Assembly: GCA_949987705.1 (NCBI GenBank) | Contig: OX465286.1 | Coordinates: 17,683,676-17,747,675 of the forward strand | Direction: 5' to 3' | Origin: Thereva unica | Taxonomy: Eukaryota; Arthropoda; Insecta; Diptera; Therevidae | Length of the DNA stretch: 64,000 bases | Shown here: positions 10,381-22,204 of the stretch, one piece after another | How positions within the stretch are numbered: the first letter of the stretch is position 1 | Layout of the letters: every line of letters starts with the position of its first letter | Position numbers and translations under genes: made by a program | The notes under the pieces: model-generated | Database searches by the model: none | Seen by the model: only the letters and a program-made list of their open reading frames with translations | Told to the model about the DNA's origin: nothing

Positions 10381-12929
10381 GGGAAAGGGGGACTCAGAAA
10401 AATGAAGAACGACCTTCAAATTCTTACTAGTGAAACCCTTTAGGTGTTTACTTTCATTAAACACTTTAAGTGTCTAGAAAATAAACACTTGAATTTGCAG
10501 TGCTGTATTTCTAACAATGTTTGGGGAAGAAGGACCCAGATTTTTCACAGACTAAAAATTCCAGTTGGGGTATTTTGACAGTCCCATCTGCGATGGTCTA
10601 GCCACTCATGCTAACAAGATGACACTTGTAAAACAGCTAGAGAATCTAGATAGGAGGATTTTGAAATATGATTGACCATTTAACTGTTAAGGGATTCAAA
10701 CAACACAGACCCTTAAAATGATAATCAAAACACCTTAACCACCTTACGTTATCCTTTAAACTAAAAATAACTTCAAAAGTGTATCAGACAGAAAGAAAAA
10801 CATTTACTATCATCATCATCATCCATACACCATTTCGAATTCTATTCGTAATTGCATTCGGGCCTGGCTTGTATATATTTATATTTACATAGTTAAAAGT
10901 TAATTGTTTATTTTGTGTGTTTCTTGTTTATGCTATGTGGCCCCTATTATAGAACTATACATCAAATTGTTCTGTTCTGTTATCCTTCTTTTTGATTATC
11001 TACATATATGTATATATAATAAGTGCCACGACGACAACGAGTTATCTTGAATCATAAAATGTCAAAATTAAGTGTAACAAAACAAATTATGATAAATGCC
11101 ATCAATATATCATAAATGTTGTCCTTATACAAAATAGCATATACTATATGGATGTATAGATGTAAAAGAAGAACAAAAAAAAGGATATAGTAAACAAACA
11201 GAAAAAACTAAACTAAATAAATAAAAATACCCAAGCAAACATCCAGAAAATATTGTTATCCATTAAGCTCTAGTGTATGTATGTTTCCCACACTGTGCGC
11301 GCTCTGTCATATTTCCTATAGCCTAGCTAACTAACAAAAATGCAGACGGTGGGGGGGGGGGAGTGGAGAAAAAATATAGGAAAGGGCAGGAAATCGAGAG
11401 GCAAATATATACAAATGTTTATCGAAATACGGGGGAAAAAAAAGGAACAGAGAATCGTCAATGACAATAACAACAATAATAAAAATATATATATGTACTT
11501 GAAATGACCGCACAATCAGCCTTTTCCCTTATCAATCTGTCGGTTTCTTTCTTTCTCATTCGATCTATATATATCTGTCTTATGTTTTTTGATAAACCGA
11601 ACCGACTGTCCAAACATAAGAGCCACCACATCAGGCCAGGAATAAAAATAACAACAACAACAACAACAACAGCAACAGCAACGAAACTAGAAAAATAAAA
11701 TACCCACGATTCGTAGCCCAAAAACCACAATATATACATACCCCTCTCTCCAAGCCAGTTCACCTTCATCCCTCCGACCGACAAAACACAGTAGTAAGTC
11801 CCCAGCCAGCCACTACCACACCGCGCTCTCCGTTTTCGGGCATGCACAATACACACACGCATACACCAATGAATAGAGCACAGAGAGAAAAACAGCATAC
11901 CGCACCATTTCCAAGGATTTAATCACGAGCATGTCTTCAAGTAAATATTTGAGCAATTAAGTCCTTACGTTTACTTAATCTTTCGGCTTAAGGGTGAGCT
12001 GTGTCTGTGGAGACTAATTCGGGGAGAGGTGGGAGGAGCGGGCGGTGGTGTACCGTGAGGTGGTGAACAATGGGGCGAGATGGCGAGAAATGGCGATGAA
12101 ATAGACCGAGAGAAGGTCGAAATGCCGGATTAAGATAAAATAAACCAACCCCAACCCCCCGCCACTAGAATCTAATCCACCATCATTGCCCCACCACCCC
12201 CCGAGATTCACACAATAAGAACAATTCCGTACCTCTAGTTTATTATAGCTATGTTTTCTGTAGAGAAAATCCGGATTGGGATACTTCTTTGCTCCACAAA
12301 ATATCATAAGTACTATACCAAAAATTAGTGCCCTCTTATCCGGAGAGAGAGATATATAGCGGCCATATCTGAACCCGTCTGTTGCTTATACATGTATTAA
12401 GGGTTGTTTTTCTTATCCTGGCACAGTTTCTGGTTTTCATCCACTATAAATACTTCAAGGATGTGTAATCATATAAAATTCATCCACTGATTAAAAAAAG
12501 AGAATTTTGTTATTCTCAATTTTTTTTTTGTGGTATTCGACCCACCCCCCCCTTCCCCTCTCAGGCAAATAAAATCAACAAATCCTACACCTTCTACTAG
12601 GAAACGAACCCACACCCATCTCTGGATACAGAGTAAAAAGTGACACAAAACCTGACCTTTTTTATTATTATTAAGCTTCTGGTGATTACTATGCTAATAT
12701 ATGAATACACGACACGCTCTCCTGAAAGAGGGGAGTAATTAAAAGGTGCGGAACTGGACTTAAGAAATTCTTAGAAAACGCCCGCGAGAGAGAGATAGAG
12801 AGGGAACATAAAAAAGGACAGGATAGCGATTACTAGATTGTTTTTATTGTGTCTGTGAGAGATTATAGGTGTAACAAAATGGGAACAGATTGATATTGAG
12901 ATAGATGGATGGGGATGGAGGGTGCTGGT
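10381..12929. other. Unannotated low-complexity DNA
   Basis: No gene is recognised. Contents include G-rich runs near 10375-10392, an 11-base G run at 11350-11361, (AAC/CAG)n near 11648-11685, C-rich polypyrimidine near 12540-12557 and short (GA)n near 12785-12802. A 146-codon minus-strand frame at 11458-11898 is built on (GTT)n valine runs and is not credible as a gene. Confidence 0.5.
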
Positions 12930-13311
12930 TAAATCGGGATTACAAAATATGATTTGCAGCCCCTAGATTAATCAGCCCTAGACCCTACAATGTCACCTGA
13001 ATGCTTTTTTTAACGAAGTTGTAATGGGTAGAGCCAACGCAATAAAAATGGAAAGGAAAGCGCATGTGGAATTGTGTTTGAGAATATAATTTAGAGGTGG
13101 TAATGAAAAGGTAATAAAAGGGTAATAAAAAGTCATAAAATTCCACAATCCCTAGGGAAAGGAGAGCGCGTTTGAAATTGTGTTTGAAAAGTTTAAAAAG
13201 TTAATACAAAAGTCATAAAAATCCATAATCCAAGAGAAAGGAGAGCGCATGTGAGATTGTGTTTGAGAATATAATTTATGAGTGGTAATGAAAGAGTAAT
13301 AAAATAGTCAT
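12930..13311 (+). repeat. Direct repeat copy A flanking an RT fragment
   Basis: From TAAATCGGGATTACAAAATA onward this is almost identical to 14434-14844, apart from a deletion of about 30 bp in the second minisatellite unit. The second half is the GGTAATAAAAG-family minisatellite, with units starting near 13051, 13157 and 13236. The copy stops in AATAGTCAT, exactly where the LINE RT fragment begins. Confidence 0.85.
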
Positions 13312-13537
13312 CATCATCATCTGCATACCCAACGGTATGCACGCCCATTACCTCTAGCCGCCTAAGCAGAGTGTCCACAGTGATGTTCCACAGGAGGGGC
13401 GATAGGACCCCGCCCTGTGGGCATCCCTTGCTGACCCTCCCTCGAAGCCGCGAGTCTCCTGTCTGAATCCTTACCGCTCTGTTTTTCAGCATGCTGTCCA
13501 CCCACCTTACAATCATGGGGCTGACCTCGCGCCTCAC
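13193..13537 (-). pseudogene. LINE RT palm domain fragment
   Basis: The frame contains the RT motif GCPQGGVLSPLLW followed by TVDTLLRRLE and VGYADD, the catalytic aspartates. In the adjoining frame, DIEGAFDKIQ carries the first catalytic Asp; it is joined by a frameshift near 13545 to the upstream half. After YADD the translation runs into the flanking repeat, so the C-terminal quarter of the RT is absent. The GCPQGG form is typical of LINEs of the I/R1/LOA groups. Confidence 0.8.
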
Positions 13538-14433
13538 CAGAGCGTCTTTAAGTTTGTTGAACTGTATCTTGTCGAAGGCGCCTTCGATGTCCTCGCACCA
13601 ATTGGTGAAGTGCCGTTTCTGTAGATCTGCCAGCCTGGTAAGCGTGCTGGCTTCTACTTAAAGGGTGCCTCCTTAGCATAGTACTCTCCAGGTGGTCTGC
13701 CACCACTCTTTCCATTGTTTTCAACAGAAAGGATGTTAGGCTGACCGGCCTGGAGGACTTCGCCTCGGTGTAGTCCTTCTTGCCTGGCTTAGGGAGAAAT
13801 ACCACTTTGGTTTCCCTCCACACCGCCGGAATGTATCCTGTTGCTAGACAGGTAACGAATATTCCCCTAAGCCTGGGTGCAATGATTTCTTTGCCCCATT
13901 GGAGCAGCGCAGGGAATATTCCGTCACGCCCCGATGTCTTGAAGGGAGAGAATGTGTCTATTGCACGTCTCACCCCTTCCTCTGTCACCACCCCGTTAGC
14001 CACCTCTCGGTTCATCCTTGTAGCCATTCTGTTACGAATAGCCCAAGATTTACCCGAGATATAGCTACCAGGAAAGTGAACTTCCATCAGGATCTTGTTG
14101 GTTTCCTCCAGCGTCTCCGTCATCCTCCCCGACGAGTCACGAACGAGTCCGACTTTGGAGACCGGGTCCCTGGAGATCATTTTCTGAAGTCTGCTGGCCT
14201 CAGATATGCTCTCCATGCTCGAGCATAAGTCCCTCCACGACTCCCTTTTCCGTCGTCGCAGAGTTTGTTTCATTTCTCTTTTCTTGGCTTTGTAATTCTC
14301 CCAGGCAACCGGGTCATTGCACCTCATCGCTTGGTTGAAAGCCCTTCTGACCTCTTTCTTCAGTTTCTCCCGTTCCCTACACCACCAGGGTGTGGGATCA
14401 TGGTCATCCACTGACGTAAGAGGACACGCCACT
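13312..14433 (-). mobile_element. I/LOA-like LINE RT fragment between direct repeats
   Basis: This minus-strand LINE fragment encodes the region before and through the RT active site but has no 5' end, no RNase H and no 3' tail. It ends abruptly inside the codons of the YADD motif at 13312-13320, merging with the flanking repeat. It is flanked by direct copies of the same ~400-bp repeat, an arrangement not expected of simple target-primed insertion. Confidence 0.8.
13548..14432 (-). pseudogene. LINE RT fingers and pre-RT region
   Basis: 294 codons. The N-terminal half is a basic linker (WWCREREKLKKEVRRAF and similar). The second half has the RT fingers motifs SGRDGIFPALLQWG, AVWRETKVVFLPKPGKKDY, SSRPVSLTSFLLKTMER and HAYQAGRSTETALHQLV. 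It then shifts frame just before the first catalytic Asp block. The family is related to the LINE at 45140-46960, which shares the PLLW...LLRR...YADD pattern. Confidence 0.8.
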
Positions 14434-14965
14434 CTAAATCGGGATTACAAAATATGATTTGCAGCCCCTAGATTAATCAGCCCTAGACCCTACAATGTCA
14501 CCTGAATGCTTTTTTTAACGAAGTTGTAATGGGTAGAGCCAACGCAATAAAAAATGGAAAGGAAAGCGCATGTGGAATTGTGTTTGAGAATATAATTTAG
14601 AGGTGGTAATGAAAAGGTAATAAAAGGGTAATAAAAAGTCATAAAATTCCACAATCCCTAGGGAAAGGAGAGCGCGTTTGAAATTGTGTTTGACAATATA
14701 ATTTAGAGGTGGTAATAAAAGTGTAATAAAAAGTTAATACAAAAGTCATAAAAATCCATGATCCAAGAGAAAGGAGAGCGCATGTGAGATTGTGTTTGAA
14801 AATATAATTTATGAGTGGTAATGAAAGAGTAATAAAATAGTCATAAAAATCCACAATTCAAGGGAAAAAAGCGCATGTGTAATTGTAATTTAGAGGGGTA
14901 ATGAAAGGGTAATAAAAGGGTATTAAAAAACTCATATAAAATTCCACAATCCAATTGAATGGAGA
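14434..14965 (+). repeat. Direct repeat copy B with four-unit 106-bp minisatellite
   Basis: The first 411 bp match copy A. Four tandem units follow one another from about 14557 to 14965, each of 80-107 bp. A unit opens with GAAAGGAGAGCGCATGTG, continues through GGAATTGTGTTTGAGAATAT, GGTGGTAATGAAAAGGTAAT and AGTCATAAAA, and closes with TTCCACAATCC. The opening GGAATTGTG and closing CCACAATTC-type sequences are imperfect inverted repeats, so each unit could fold as a hairpin. Confidence 0.85.
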
Positions 14966-15344
14966 GCTAGCCTTCCAGAAGGGCGTTTTCCTCAATCCGC
15001 CTTTACTTTCGACGTTTTTTTTTTATGTGAAAGACTAGAGGCTCAAAAAAAGCCCCTTTGTACTGTTGACAAACTATTTTTTTCTTATAGAAAGCAATGT
15101 CGAACGGCAAGCTCTAGTCGCAAGATAGTGAAGAGAGGGAGAAAAGTGAAGAAATGAACTGCCACAACAAAGCCGCGATATTGACATCGGGGCTTTTTCA
15201 GTAATCTGTTATGTGTTCGTCCCATAGTATTTAGAAGGCATATCGCTCTGTTGGAAGACGAATCCCCTGGGGTTTGCTCTACTTCATAAGTTTTTTGACG
15301 ATAAAATTTCTTAAGGAACACTTCTGCTATCAGAAACGCTCTAA
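14966..15344. other. Unannotated DNA
   Basis: No gene is supported. A 78-codon minus-strand frame at 15085-15321 has no recognisable domain. Confidence 0.45.
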
Positions 15345-15470
15345 ATACTTGGAAAAATTCTTAGGAAACATAATTATATTAGTAGAGGTAATAAAAGGGT
15401 AATAAAGGAGTAATAATACAAGCAAATGATAAAAACCCTTAAAATCAAATGAGAGGAGCAATCATACACG
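15345..15470 (+). repeat. GGTAATAAAAG-family repeat, type II
   Basis: Shows the type II lead-in GGAAAAATTCTTAGGAAACA and TAATTATATTAGTAGAGGTA, followed by GGTAATAAAAGGGTAATAAA and GGAGTAATAA. The same lead-in precedes copies near 17505 and 17645. Confidence 0.7.
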
Positions 15471-16211
15471 AAATTAAATGGGCATTCATTAAGTTTCCGT
15501 CAATTTCGTTCCGTCATAAGTTTCCTGTATATGTGTATATTCAAGAGGATAACAGTAGAAGGATGGATAGTCTTTCTTGCACATTTAAATGGTTATATAC
15601 AAACCCTAAGTAGTGTTGGCTATATTTTGGGATCATCTTCTTCCATACACACACAAATGAAAACGATGCAAATGCACAACCTAATTGAATATTAAATCTT
15701 ACCCCTTATTCTTCCATCATCCACCCCCAGCACAAGAATTATAGATGTACTAAAACATGTTGAATAGAAAGTGTCATTTTAACAGACAAAGATTACGACA
15801 ACGACGACTAGACAACATGGTTGATGTCTTTTTGTTGCTGAATAGATGATTGTTAGCTAGAATGAATGTGGGATAAATTGTAAAGGAGTAACAAGAAAGA
15901 AATTTGAATATAGTTAAAGTGATTTAAAGCCGGTGTGCTCCCATCCCTCCCATCAACGTCTCATCTCCTCTACATACACCCAGATTCTACTGGATAATCC
16001 CATATTTTCATGGCTATAACCAGACGGGTTAAGGGTATAAAAAAAGTCTATAAAAACAACAGCTATATATGTACATAAGGTATGCATATGCAAATATCCA
16101 TCCTGCACGCATTCACTTCCGGTAGGGCGGCCCAAATACCATATCTACACATGCATGCAGTTCCCCTTTTTGTGTTTATCAGGCCATGACTGGTAGTAAG
16201 AAAAAAAAACC

Positions 16212-16242
<31 letters not shown>

Positions 16243-17074
16243 TTTAAGTTAACTTTGATAGGGGCCTCCTGTGAAAATCTCAGCACTATACTACAGTCGT
16301 CAGCCTAGGTACGAGTATTCTTCTTCATACTACTGGCTGGCTTCCATAATTCTAACGGTAAGCAAAGAGGGTGGAGGACTGGCAAAATCAAATTTTCATC
16401 TACATGAAACTTCGTATATAGATATATGTATACACATATAATCTCAGAATTAAATGAATAAGGAAGGAAGATTCTAGACAGGACCTACCTGCTCTCGCCC
16501 CCCCCCCTTCTCCACAACTACCCTCCTACTGGCATAATGACAGCTAGCTTGAAGTTGAATATGGTAATGATATGACAAGTACGACAACACAGTCAACGTT
16601 TTCACTCTCTATATATAATATACCTATCAACCTACCCCCACCCTCATACATTTTCACCCAGCCACTTTCCTTGCTATTCTTATGGAGCGACACCCCTGGC
16701 ATATATATATATATCGATAGACGGTGAAGAATATTGTGGAATATGCCTTCTTCTTTACTCCGTGCATATACATACTTAGATATTGGGGTATAACTTTTAA
16801 ACGTCTGTGACACATGAAGTTAGAAAAGATATGCCGTCTCTGCTATTTCTTCTTCTTCTTCTACATTCCCAAGTGCTTGAGGCAATTGCTTGCCAAGAAA
16901 ATATAAGTCAATTCAAAATGAGATTATACAGAAGAGCATTTTGTATAGAGAGAATGATGGCCCTTCATCCTACCCCTATTTTACTATACTATATTTCTCA
17001 CCCTCTCCACACACCCTCCCCCTGTCACCATTAACCACTCAAAAAAATCTCTCGCACACATATATTATTAGATT

Positions 17075-17105
<31 letters not shown>

Positions 17106-17504
17106 TCAGCCACCAAGTGATTGGTGCTCGCATTCGCTTCTCTCACTCTCTCTCTCTGGAAGTGGAATTAAATCTGGGAGGCAGGCATGTACTTTAAGTC
17201 AATTAAGGCATGGGCTCAAGATGTTATTAGCAGCAGTGCAAGTAAGATTTAGAACGATGACTAAACTGTAATTTGGTTTTTGGAAATACTTGAATTAATT
17301 TAATTTAAGATTAAGAAAAAATCGAGAAATCTCTAAGCTCGCTCGTAAGAATTACTTGTTACTACATGTGTTTAGTTTTTTTGTTTGTTTGTTGGCTTGT
17401 AGTTGGAAAAGAAGGCAAACGAGAGAGAGAGAAAATTCCCAAAATAGTTGTGATTTTTTTTTATTGATTTATTTTTCCATTAGACACGGGCCGTTTTTTA
17501 TACA
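15471..17504. other. Unannotated low-complexity DNA
   Basis: No gene is supported. There are (TA)n runs near 16208-16234, 16699-16713 and 17081-17105, a C run near 16498-16507, and (CTT)n near 16849-16861. Confidence 0.5.
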
Positions 17505-17915
17505 TTAATCTTGTAATATTTCTTATAAAATATAGTTATATTACTGCTAGAGGTAATAAAAGGGTAATAAAAAGAGTAATAAAACACACGAATTAAAAAA
17601 ATCCACTTAAAAATGTTTTTTCTGAGCTCTATATTATACATTAATGTCGGAAAATTCTTAGAAAACAGAATTATAATAATAGAGGTAATAAAAGGGTTAT
17701 AAAAGGGTAATAAAACATTTTCGGTTTTTTATACAATTAATCTCGGAAAATTCTTAGGATTTTAGTAGATAGTAGGATAAATAATGCTCGAAATTACTTA
17801 AAAAGCTTATATACCAAGCTACAGAAAATTAAGACGACTATTTTTTCAAAAATCAACTTCACTTCTAAGAGGTAATAAAAGTGTAATTAAATGATTATCA
17901 AAGGGTAATTAATTG
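17505..17915 (+). repeat. Cluster of three type II GGTAATAAAAG repeats
   Basis: Three separate copies occur. The first (17505-17620) contains ATAGTTATATTACTGCTAGA then GGTAATAAAAGGGTAATAAA. The second (17645-17730) has GGAAAATTCTTAGAAAACAG with GAGGTAATAAAAGGGTTATA. The third (17745-17915) is more diverged, ending GAGGTAATAAAAGTGTAATT. Sequence between copies is unlike the surrounding DNA only in its AT content. Confidence 0.7.
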
Positions 17916-18006
17916 TGACAGGAGAACGATTATAATTCAGTCAAAGGTAGAAGAAAAAAGAAGAAGAATAAGAAATACTGCCTGCACCAATTTAACTATC
18001 TGGGGC

Positions 18007-18307
18007 CAGGCGCGGATCTAGAATTTTTTTCCGGGGGGGGGTCACAGGATAGAAAAAAATAACAAAAATAACCAAATAAACAAAGCTAGCCGAATTTTTC
18101 CATGAATAAAAAACAAGTCAACAAAAGAAAAGTCGTTTGGTTAGTTTCAGGTTTTTATGTTTGCAAAAACTAGGTTTTGTTCGTTTTGTGTTTTTGTTTG
18201 TTTTTCGGTTTGCAAAATATTGTTTCAGCTCTATTTTTTGAAATGCGGGCTGTTTTGGGGGGGGGGTCATGACCCCCGTGACCCCCCCCCCCTTGGATCC
18301 GCGCCTG
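18007..18307. mobile_element. hAT-type MITE, 301 bp, 8-bp TSD
   Basis: The ends are CAGGCGCGGATCTAG and CTTGGATCCGCGCCTG, inverted repeats followed inward by G-rich (left) and C-rich (right) runs and GTCAC/GTGAC. Flanks are TCTGGGGC (17999-18006) and TCTGGGTC (18308-18315), an 8-bp duplication with one mismatch. CAGG-type termini and an 8-bp TSD are hallmarks of hAT elements. The interior has no transposase. G11 and C11-type runs lie beside a small palindrome near 18260-18294. Confidence 0.8.
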
Positions 18308-18379
18308 TCTGGGTCCCATAGTCAGCAAAGACAACGATGAAACGATATAGACGTGCAAAGAAGAATAAACGCCGCCAAT

Positions 18380-18640
18380 AGAACATACTTCTGACTATTA
18401 CCCGCAATGAAATCTAGAGACATCCACAGCAAAACCGAAATAAGAATCTACAAAACGATCATACGTACAGTAGCTATGTATTGGTGTGAAGCTTGGAGCA
18501 TCTCCCAGAAATCCACAGACAAGATGTGGATATATTTGAGAGGAAGATTCTGCGAAAGATCTACGGCAGCCCAATCAATGAAGACAATACATTGAGAATA
18601 CGCTACAATCACAAATTTTACGGGGGTAAAATCGTACCGT
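18380..18640 (+). pseudogene. RTE-like LINE C-terminal fragment
   Basis: Two overlapping frames give IRIYKTIIRTVAMYWCEAWS and then, after a frameshift, DIFERKILRKIYGSPINED. This matches the post-RT block of RTE-like LINEs, for example KIRLYKTLIRPVLCYGSEAW and FERKILRRIFG in the element at 50361-52066. It is a short decayed fragment that lies just downstream of the hAT MITE. Confidence 0.65.
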
Positions 18641-18880
18641 CACTTCCTCGCTGGTGCCTCTTGGATAACCAGCTATCGATGAACGTACCTAGTGCCCCGG
18701 GGTATTAGCCGGGCCACCCTATACAATGGAGTTCAATTCACGGAGCTTTGCTAACTGCTTGATTTTAAATTCGCAGTACGACTTTATTTCCACTTGGGCT
18801 CTCTCTCTGCTACTTCAGCAAGTAGTTTCCTAATATTGCTCATTTTGACACTCTGTTTTTTGAGACGCAGTGTTTTCTCC

Positions 18881-19834
18881 ACGTCCCTGCAGGTAGCGGT
18901 GCCGGATGAACAAAAAAGTTTATAAAATATATCAAAATTAAGGGCTCAATATGGGCTAATTAAATGCCATAATATTGAATTTTAGGCTGTTTTGATTTTT
19001 TTAAAAACAAAAGATCCGCTAGCTAAAGCTTTACTTAGCGGTGTCTCATACCAATGTTCATGTAACAAAATGTATTTCGTACTAAATGCACTTCAAAAAT
19101 TATAGGCTAATTAAAGGCTACTAAACAAATAACATTTTTGCTATAAAAAATGGATTTAACAATTTCTTAACATGTTACTTCACTCATTACCTTAAAACTC
19201 ACGAAACTTTGTTGAACCGAAAAAGTTCGTTCGCTCCTGAATTCAAATTAATTACAGATTATTGTTCTCTCTCGAAGGAGGAAAGATTGACATTTACAAA
19301 AAGCAATTTTTTATTTTTTAATAATGGAACATAAAGGACCCATTTTTTCGTGTCATTGTATCATCAGTTCCTTATACAAAACTAGTGGGATGTTGTGCCT
19401 AGAGACTAGCCACTAATTACGCTTTTTCATGGTATTCTTTTTGTTTAATAACACTTCAGACTGGATGACAATATATTAAGTGGAGATTGTAAAGAATCAC
19501 GAAAACATTCCTACAAATAACTTGAAAAACTAACGCATAACTGTGCGTACAATTGTCATCAAGAGGGCATAAATACTTTATATTATTTCCACGAATTTTA
19601 TAATGTTTTATAAAGCCGCCGGAGAGCCATAAAAAATCAAGAAAATGATATTTTTTCACTTATTAAATAATATAATTTAGTCATAGATTCAAAAGATGTT
19701 CCACCGAAGTAAAAAAAAAATTTCACCATTGCGCGGTCGGGGATTGAACTTGGTTCCGCGGCGTACGAGTCTAGCGCCTTACCTCTAGGCTACTGATATA
19801 TGCATTTTATTAGAAATCTCTTTTTTGCCGTTAA
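18881..19834. repeat. Left TIR of the 4.5-kb element
   Basis: About 954 bp. It contains a 67-codon minus-strand open frame (19456-19659) and a box A/B-like tRNA-related segment on the minus strand (19734-19798) near its inner edge. The innermost sequence, TGCATTTTATTAGAAATCTC through TTTGCCGTTAA, matches 22169-22202 in the right arm and spans the site that is interrupted there by a MITE. Confidence 0.85.
19734..19798 (-). promoter_or_regulatory. Pol III box A/B-like segment, left arm
   Basis: Minus-strand mirror of the segment at 22453-22518: TAGCCTAGAGG (box A-like) and AGTTCAATCC (box B-like). On the minus strand it is followed by a T run at about 19711-19719, the usual form of an RNA polymerase III terminator. 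It does not fold as an intact tRNA. Confidence 0.5.
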
Positions 19835-20439
19835 GGTAAATGTGCCATATTCCGAGCTATTAAGGGGTTTTGAAAATTGTATATTAGTTTCTAACTGTTG
19901 GAATGAAGGTAGCCAAGTGAAAAGTGTTTGATGATAATTATATAACTGTTCTTTTGAGAATTTTATTAATTTCAGGTATATTAAATGGCCCATTATGTTT
20001 TTTATTGATAAAATTAGAAACCACTTTTTTGTCTCTAATTCCGTCCTACAAAATTCAACTCTGTATCTAATTCCGTTCTGATAGGTCCTTAATTCCGGCC
20101 TAATTTTAAATGACAGTTCTACAAAAGATATGAACGATAAATGCTTATTTATTTAATTTATTTAGAGAATTAAGTGACATTGTCAAGGTCTGTAATACCA
20201 TCCGACTAATACTAGGATTTCTTTTTAAAAATCTCTCATTCCAGTGCCTGCCTGGAATTTTCAGCTAATTTAAAAAAAGAAGAATGAGCAGCTTTGATTA
20301 TTGGAAACCCAATTCCTGCCAATTGCTTCGCCCATTAACCAATTAGGTTCTTTTTATTTTAATGTAGAGGCCCTGTATATTATGATAGTTCCACGCTGGA
20401 TAGACTCCAAACCTCTTGTCAACTGTTCTTCAGTGTATT

Positions 20440-21130
20440 TTTTTGGTCATTATTACATGGGAAACAGGTGTCTCAACGAACTTGATGTCAGTAAATGCAC
20501 TGACTCGGACAATATACCCTCTATGGTTCAAAGGAAATGTGAGTAACCTCTGCGCAAACTTTTTCTCCTGTAAAATTTTCTGGAATCGATCCAGACCATC
20601 GGAAACTAACTCAAGTTTAGCCCATACAGAAAAAGGGGAATCTAACGACACTACCGCCCAATAGCAATTATCTCCAAAATGAAGGAGGCAATAATCTAAC
20701 CATATTATATACGAAAAGCGTTTTCCGTCAAACAGAGTATGCATCGTTTTGTTGAGTTTGGTCTGGTTGCTCTAGATATCTCCATGGCTTTCGACAAAAG
20801 TATGGCACTCCGTTCTGCTGATTAAACCTCAGGCTATAAGTATCGACTTAGGAACTGGACTGAGAATTTCCTCTCTGGCCAGTCAATCAAGGTAAAATTG
20901 CATGGCCTCAGACCTGATATCACACTATTGCTGCCAAGGGTTTCCCGGGCCCTAAAAATAAAGTATGTACTGTCTCATCTCAAATAAAAGCTGTAACAAC
21001 CTTCCGTCTGTGGACGGTGCGAATTTAATGACTGATCCATTTCTTATAATCTTCGGCATAACTTTAACTGATGATCTGCGATAGAATAATCACATATTCC
21101 AAATCGCTAAAAAAGTATTTTAATGCATGT
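20440..21130 (+). pseudogene. Decayed Jockey/CR1-group LINE RT fragment
   Basis: Homologous at the DNA level to the LINE at 32900-34640: the stretch at 20460-20540 matches 33050-33130 (CTCAACGAACTTGATGTCAG versus CTCAAAGAACTCGATGTCAA), and a later block near 20750-20800 encodes VALDISMAFDKS, the remnant of the first catalytic RT block. The copy ends near 21130 at the sequence matching the 34020 region. It has many indels and sits in the centre of the long-TIR element. Confidence 0.7.
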
Positions 21131-21342
21131 CAGTATTTTAATGCATGTCGCTAAAAAAGTATTTTAATGTATTGGTGATCCTGGTACAGATTGGTTATTC
21201 GTAAGATTAAATTTTTCACAAAAAATTACGAATTTGTTATATACTTTGAGCAATGTGTGCTTGAAAATATTATAATTACTTAAAACTCGTTTAAATTCTA
21301 TTAGTTTTCCTGCGAGTTGATTGATTCCTTTTCTAGCATTAG

Positions 21343-21641
21343 GCCCCCATACACTACAAGGTTTTATGCGTACAAACATGTCCCACAATCTTTCTGATAA
21401 ACTTGTTTGAACGCCGAGCTCACCCATACACTATTATGGTTTTCATTTTCCTTTAAAGATCAATCAATAGCCCTTGAAATTTTATGCTTATGCACAGAAC
21501 TGTCAGATAAAACCACAAAAAAATTAAACCATTTTGATATTTGGGACAAACTTAAAACCAAATTCACCACACTGTCAATCTTTGTTTGAGCGCCTTGTTT
21601 GTACGCATAAAACCTTGTAGTGTATGGGCACCTATTGTAAG
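21343..21641. repeat. Inverted-repeat structure in element centre
   Basis: CCCATACACTACAAGGTTTT at the left end is mirrored by AAAACCTTGTAGTGTATGGG at the right end, the match running about 33 bp through TATGCGTACAAACA. A third partial version, CACCCATACACTATTATGG, lies near 21420. This is probably a small non-autonomous TIR element; no TSD is clear. Confidence 0.6.
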
Positions 21642-22204
21642 AGTTACTGCATTAGCAATAGACACCGCTTTGTTGGCTTTATAAACCGAGATTTAAGATA
21701 CCTTATTGCTACCGATTATTTGTTTGACGAATTATTTATAACAAACATGCAAAAACAAAGAAATTTTATTAAATGTTGAATGAATTTAAAGTTTTGAAAC
21801 TTGTATTGAAAACACGTACATTATATTTATGAATACTGTTCAATATCCCTTCCTTGATATTGAGTAAATAATGTCAGTTAATTTATATTGTTTGCTTGAA
21901 ACACATTTATTGGAATAAAAACACGTTTTTTTAAATGATATGTTCTTTTTATTAAAATCAAATTAAGTTCTCTGTAAATAACAAAACAAATAATGAAAAA
22001 AATAAAAAGCTTATTCAGAGGCTCTGTCCGTCTGTCTGTCCGTCTGTGACCTTCTTTCATCTCTGAAAGTACTGTCGCTACAGACTTGGGCCATTTTTCA
22101 AATTGAAGCTCTTGGTCCAGAGACCTAAAACTGGGAAAATGGTCTGGAAATTCCTAGTGGAAGTATATTTAACGGCAAAAAAGAGATTTCTAATAAAATG
22201 CATA

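Noticed and set aside
11458..11898. 146-codon minus-strand ORF
   Set aside because: Its length comes from a (GTT)n valine run and a cysteine-rich N-terminus in low-complexity DNA; no domain is visible.
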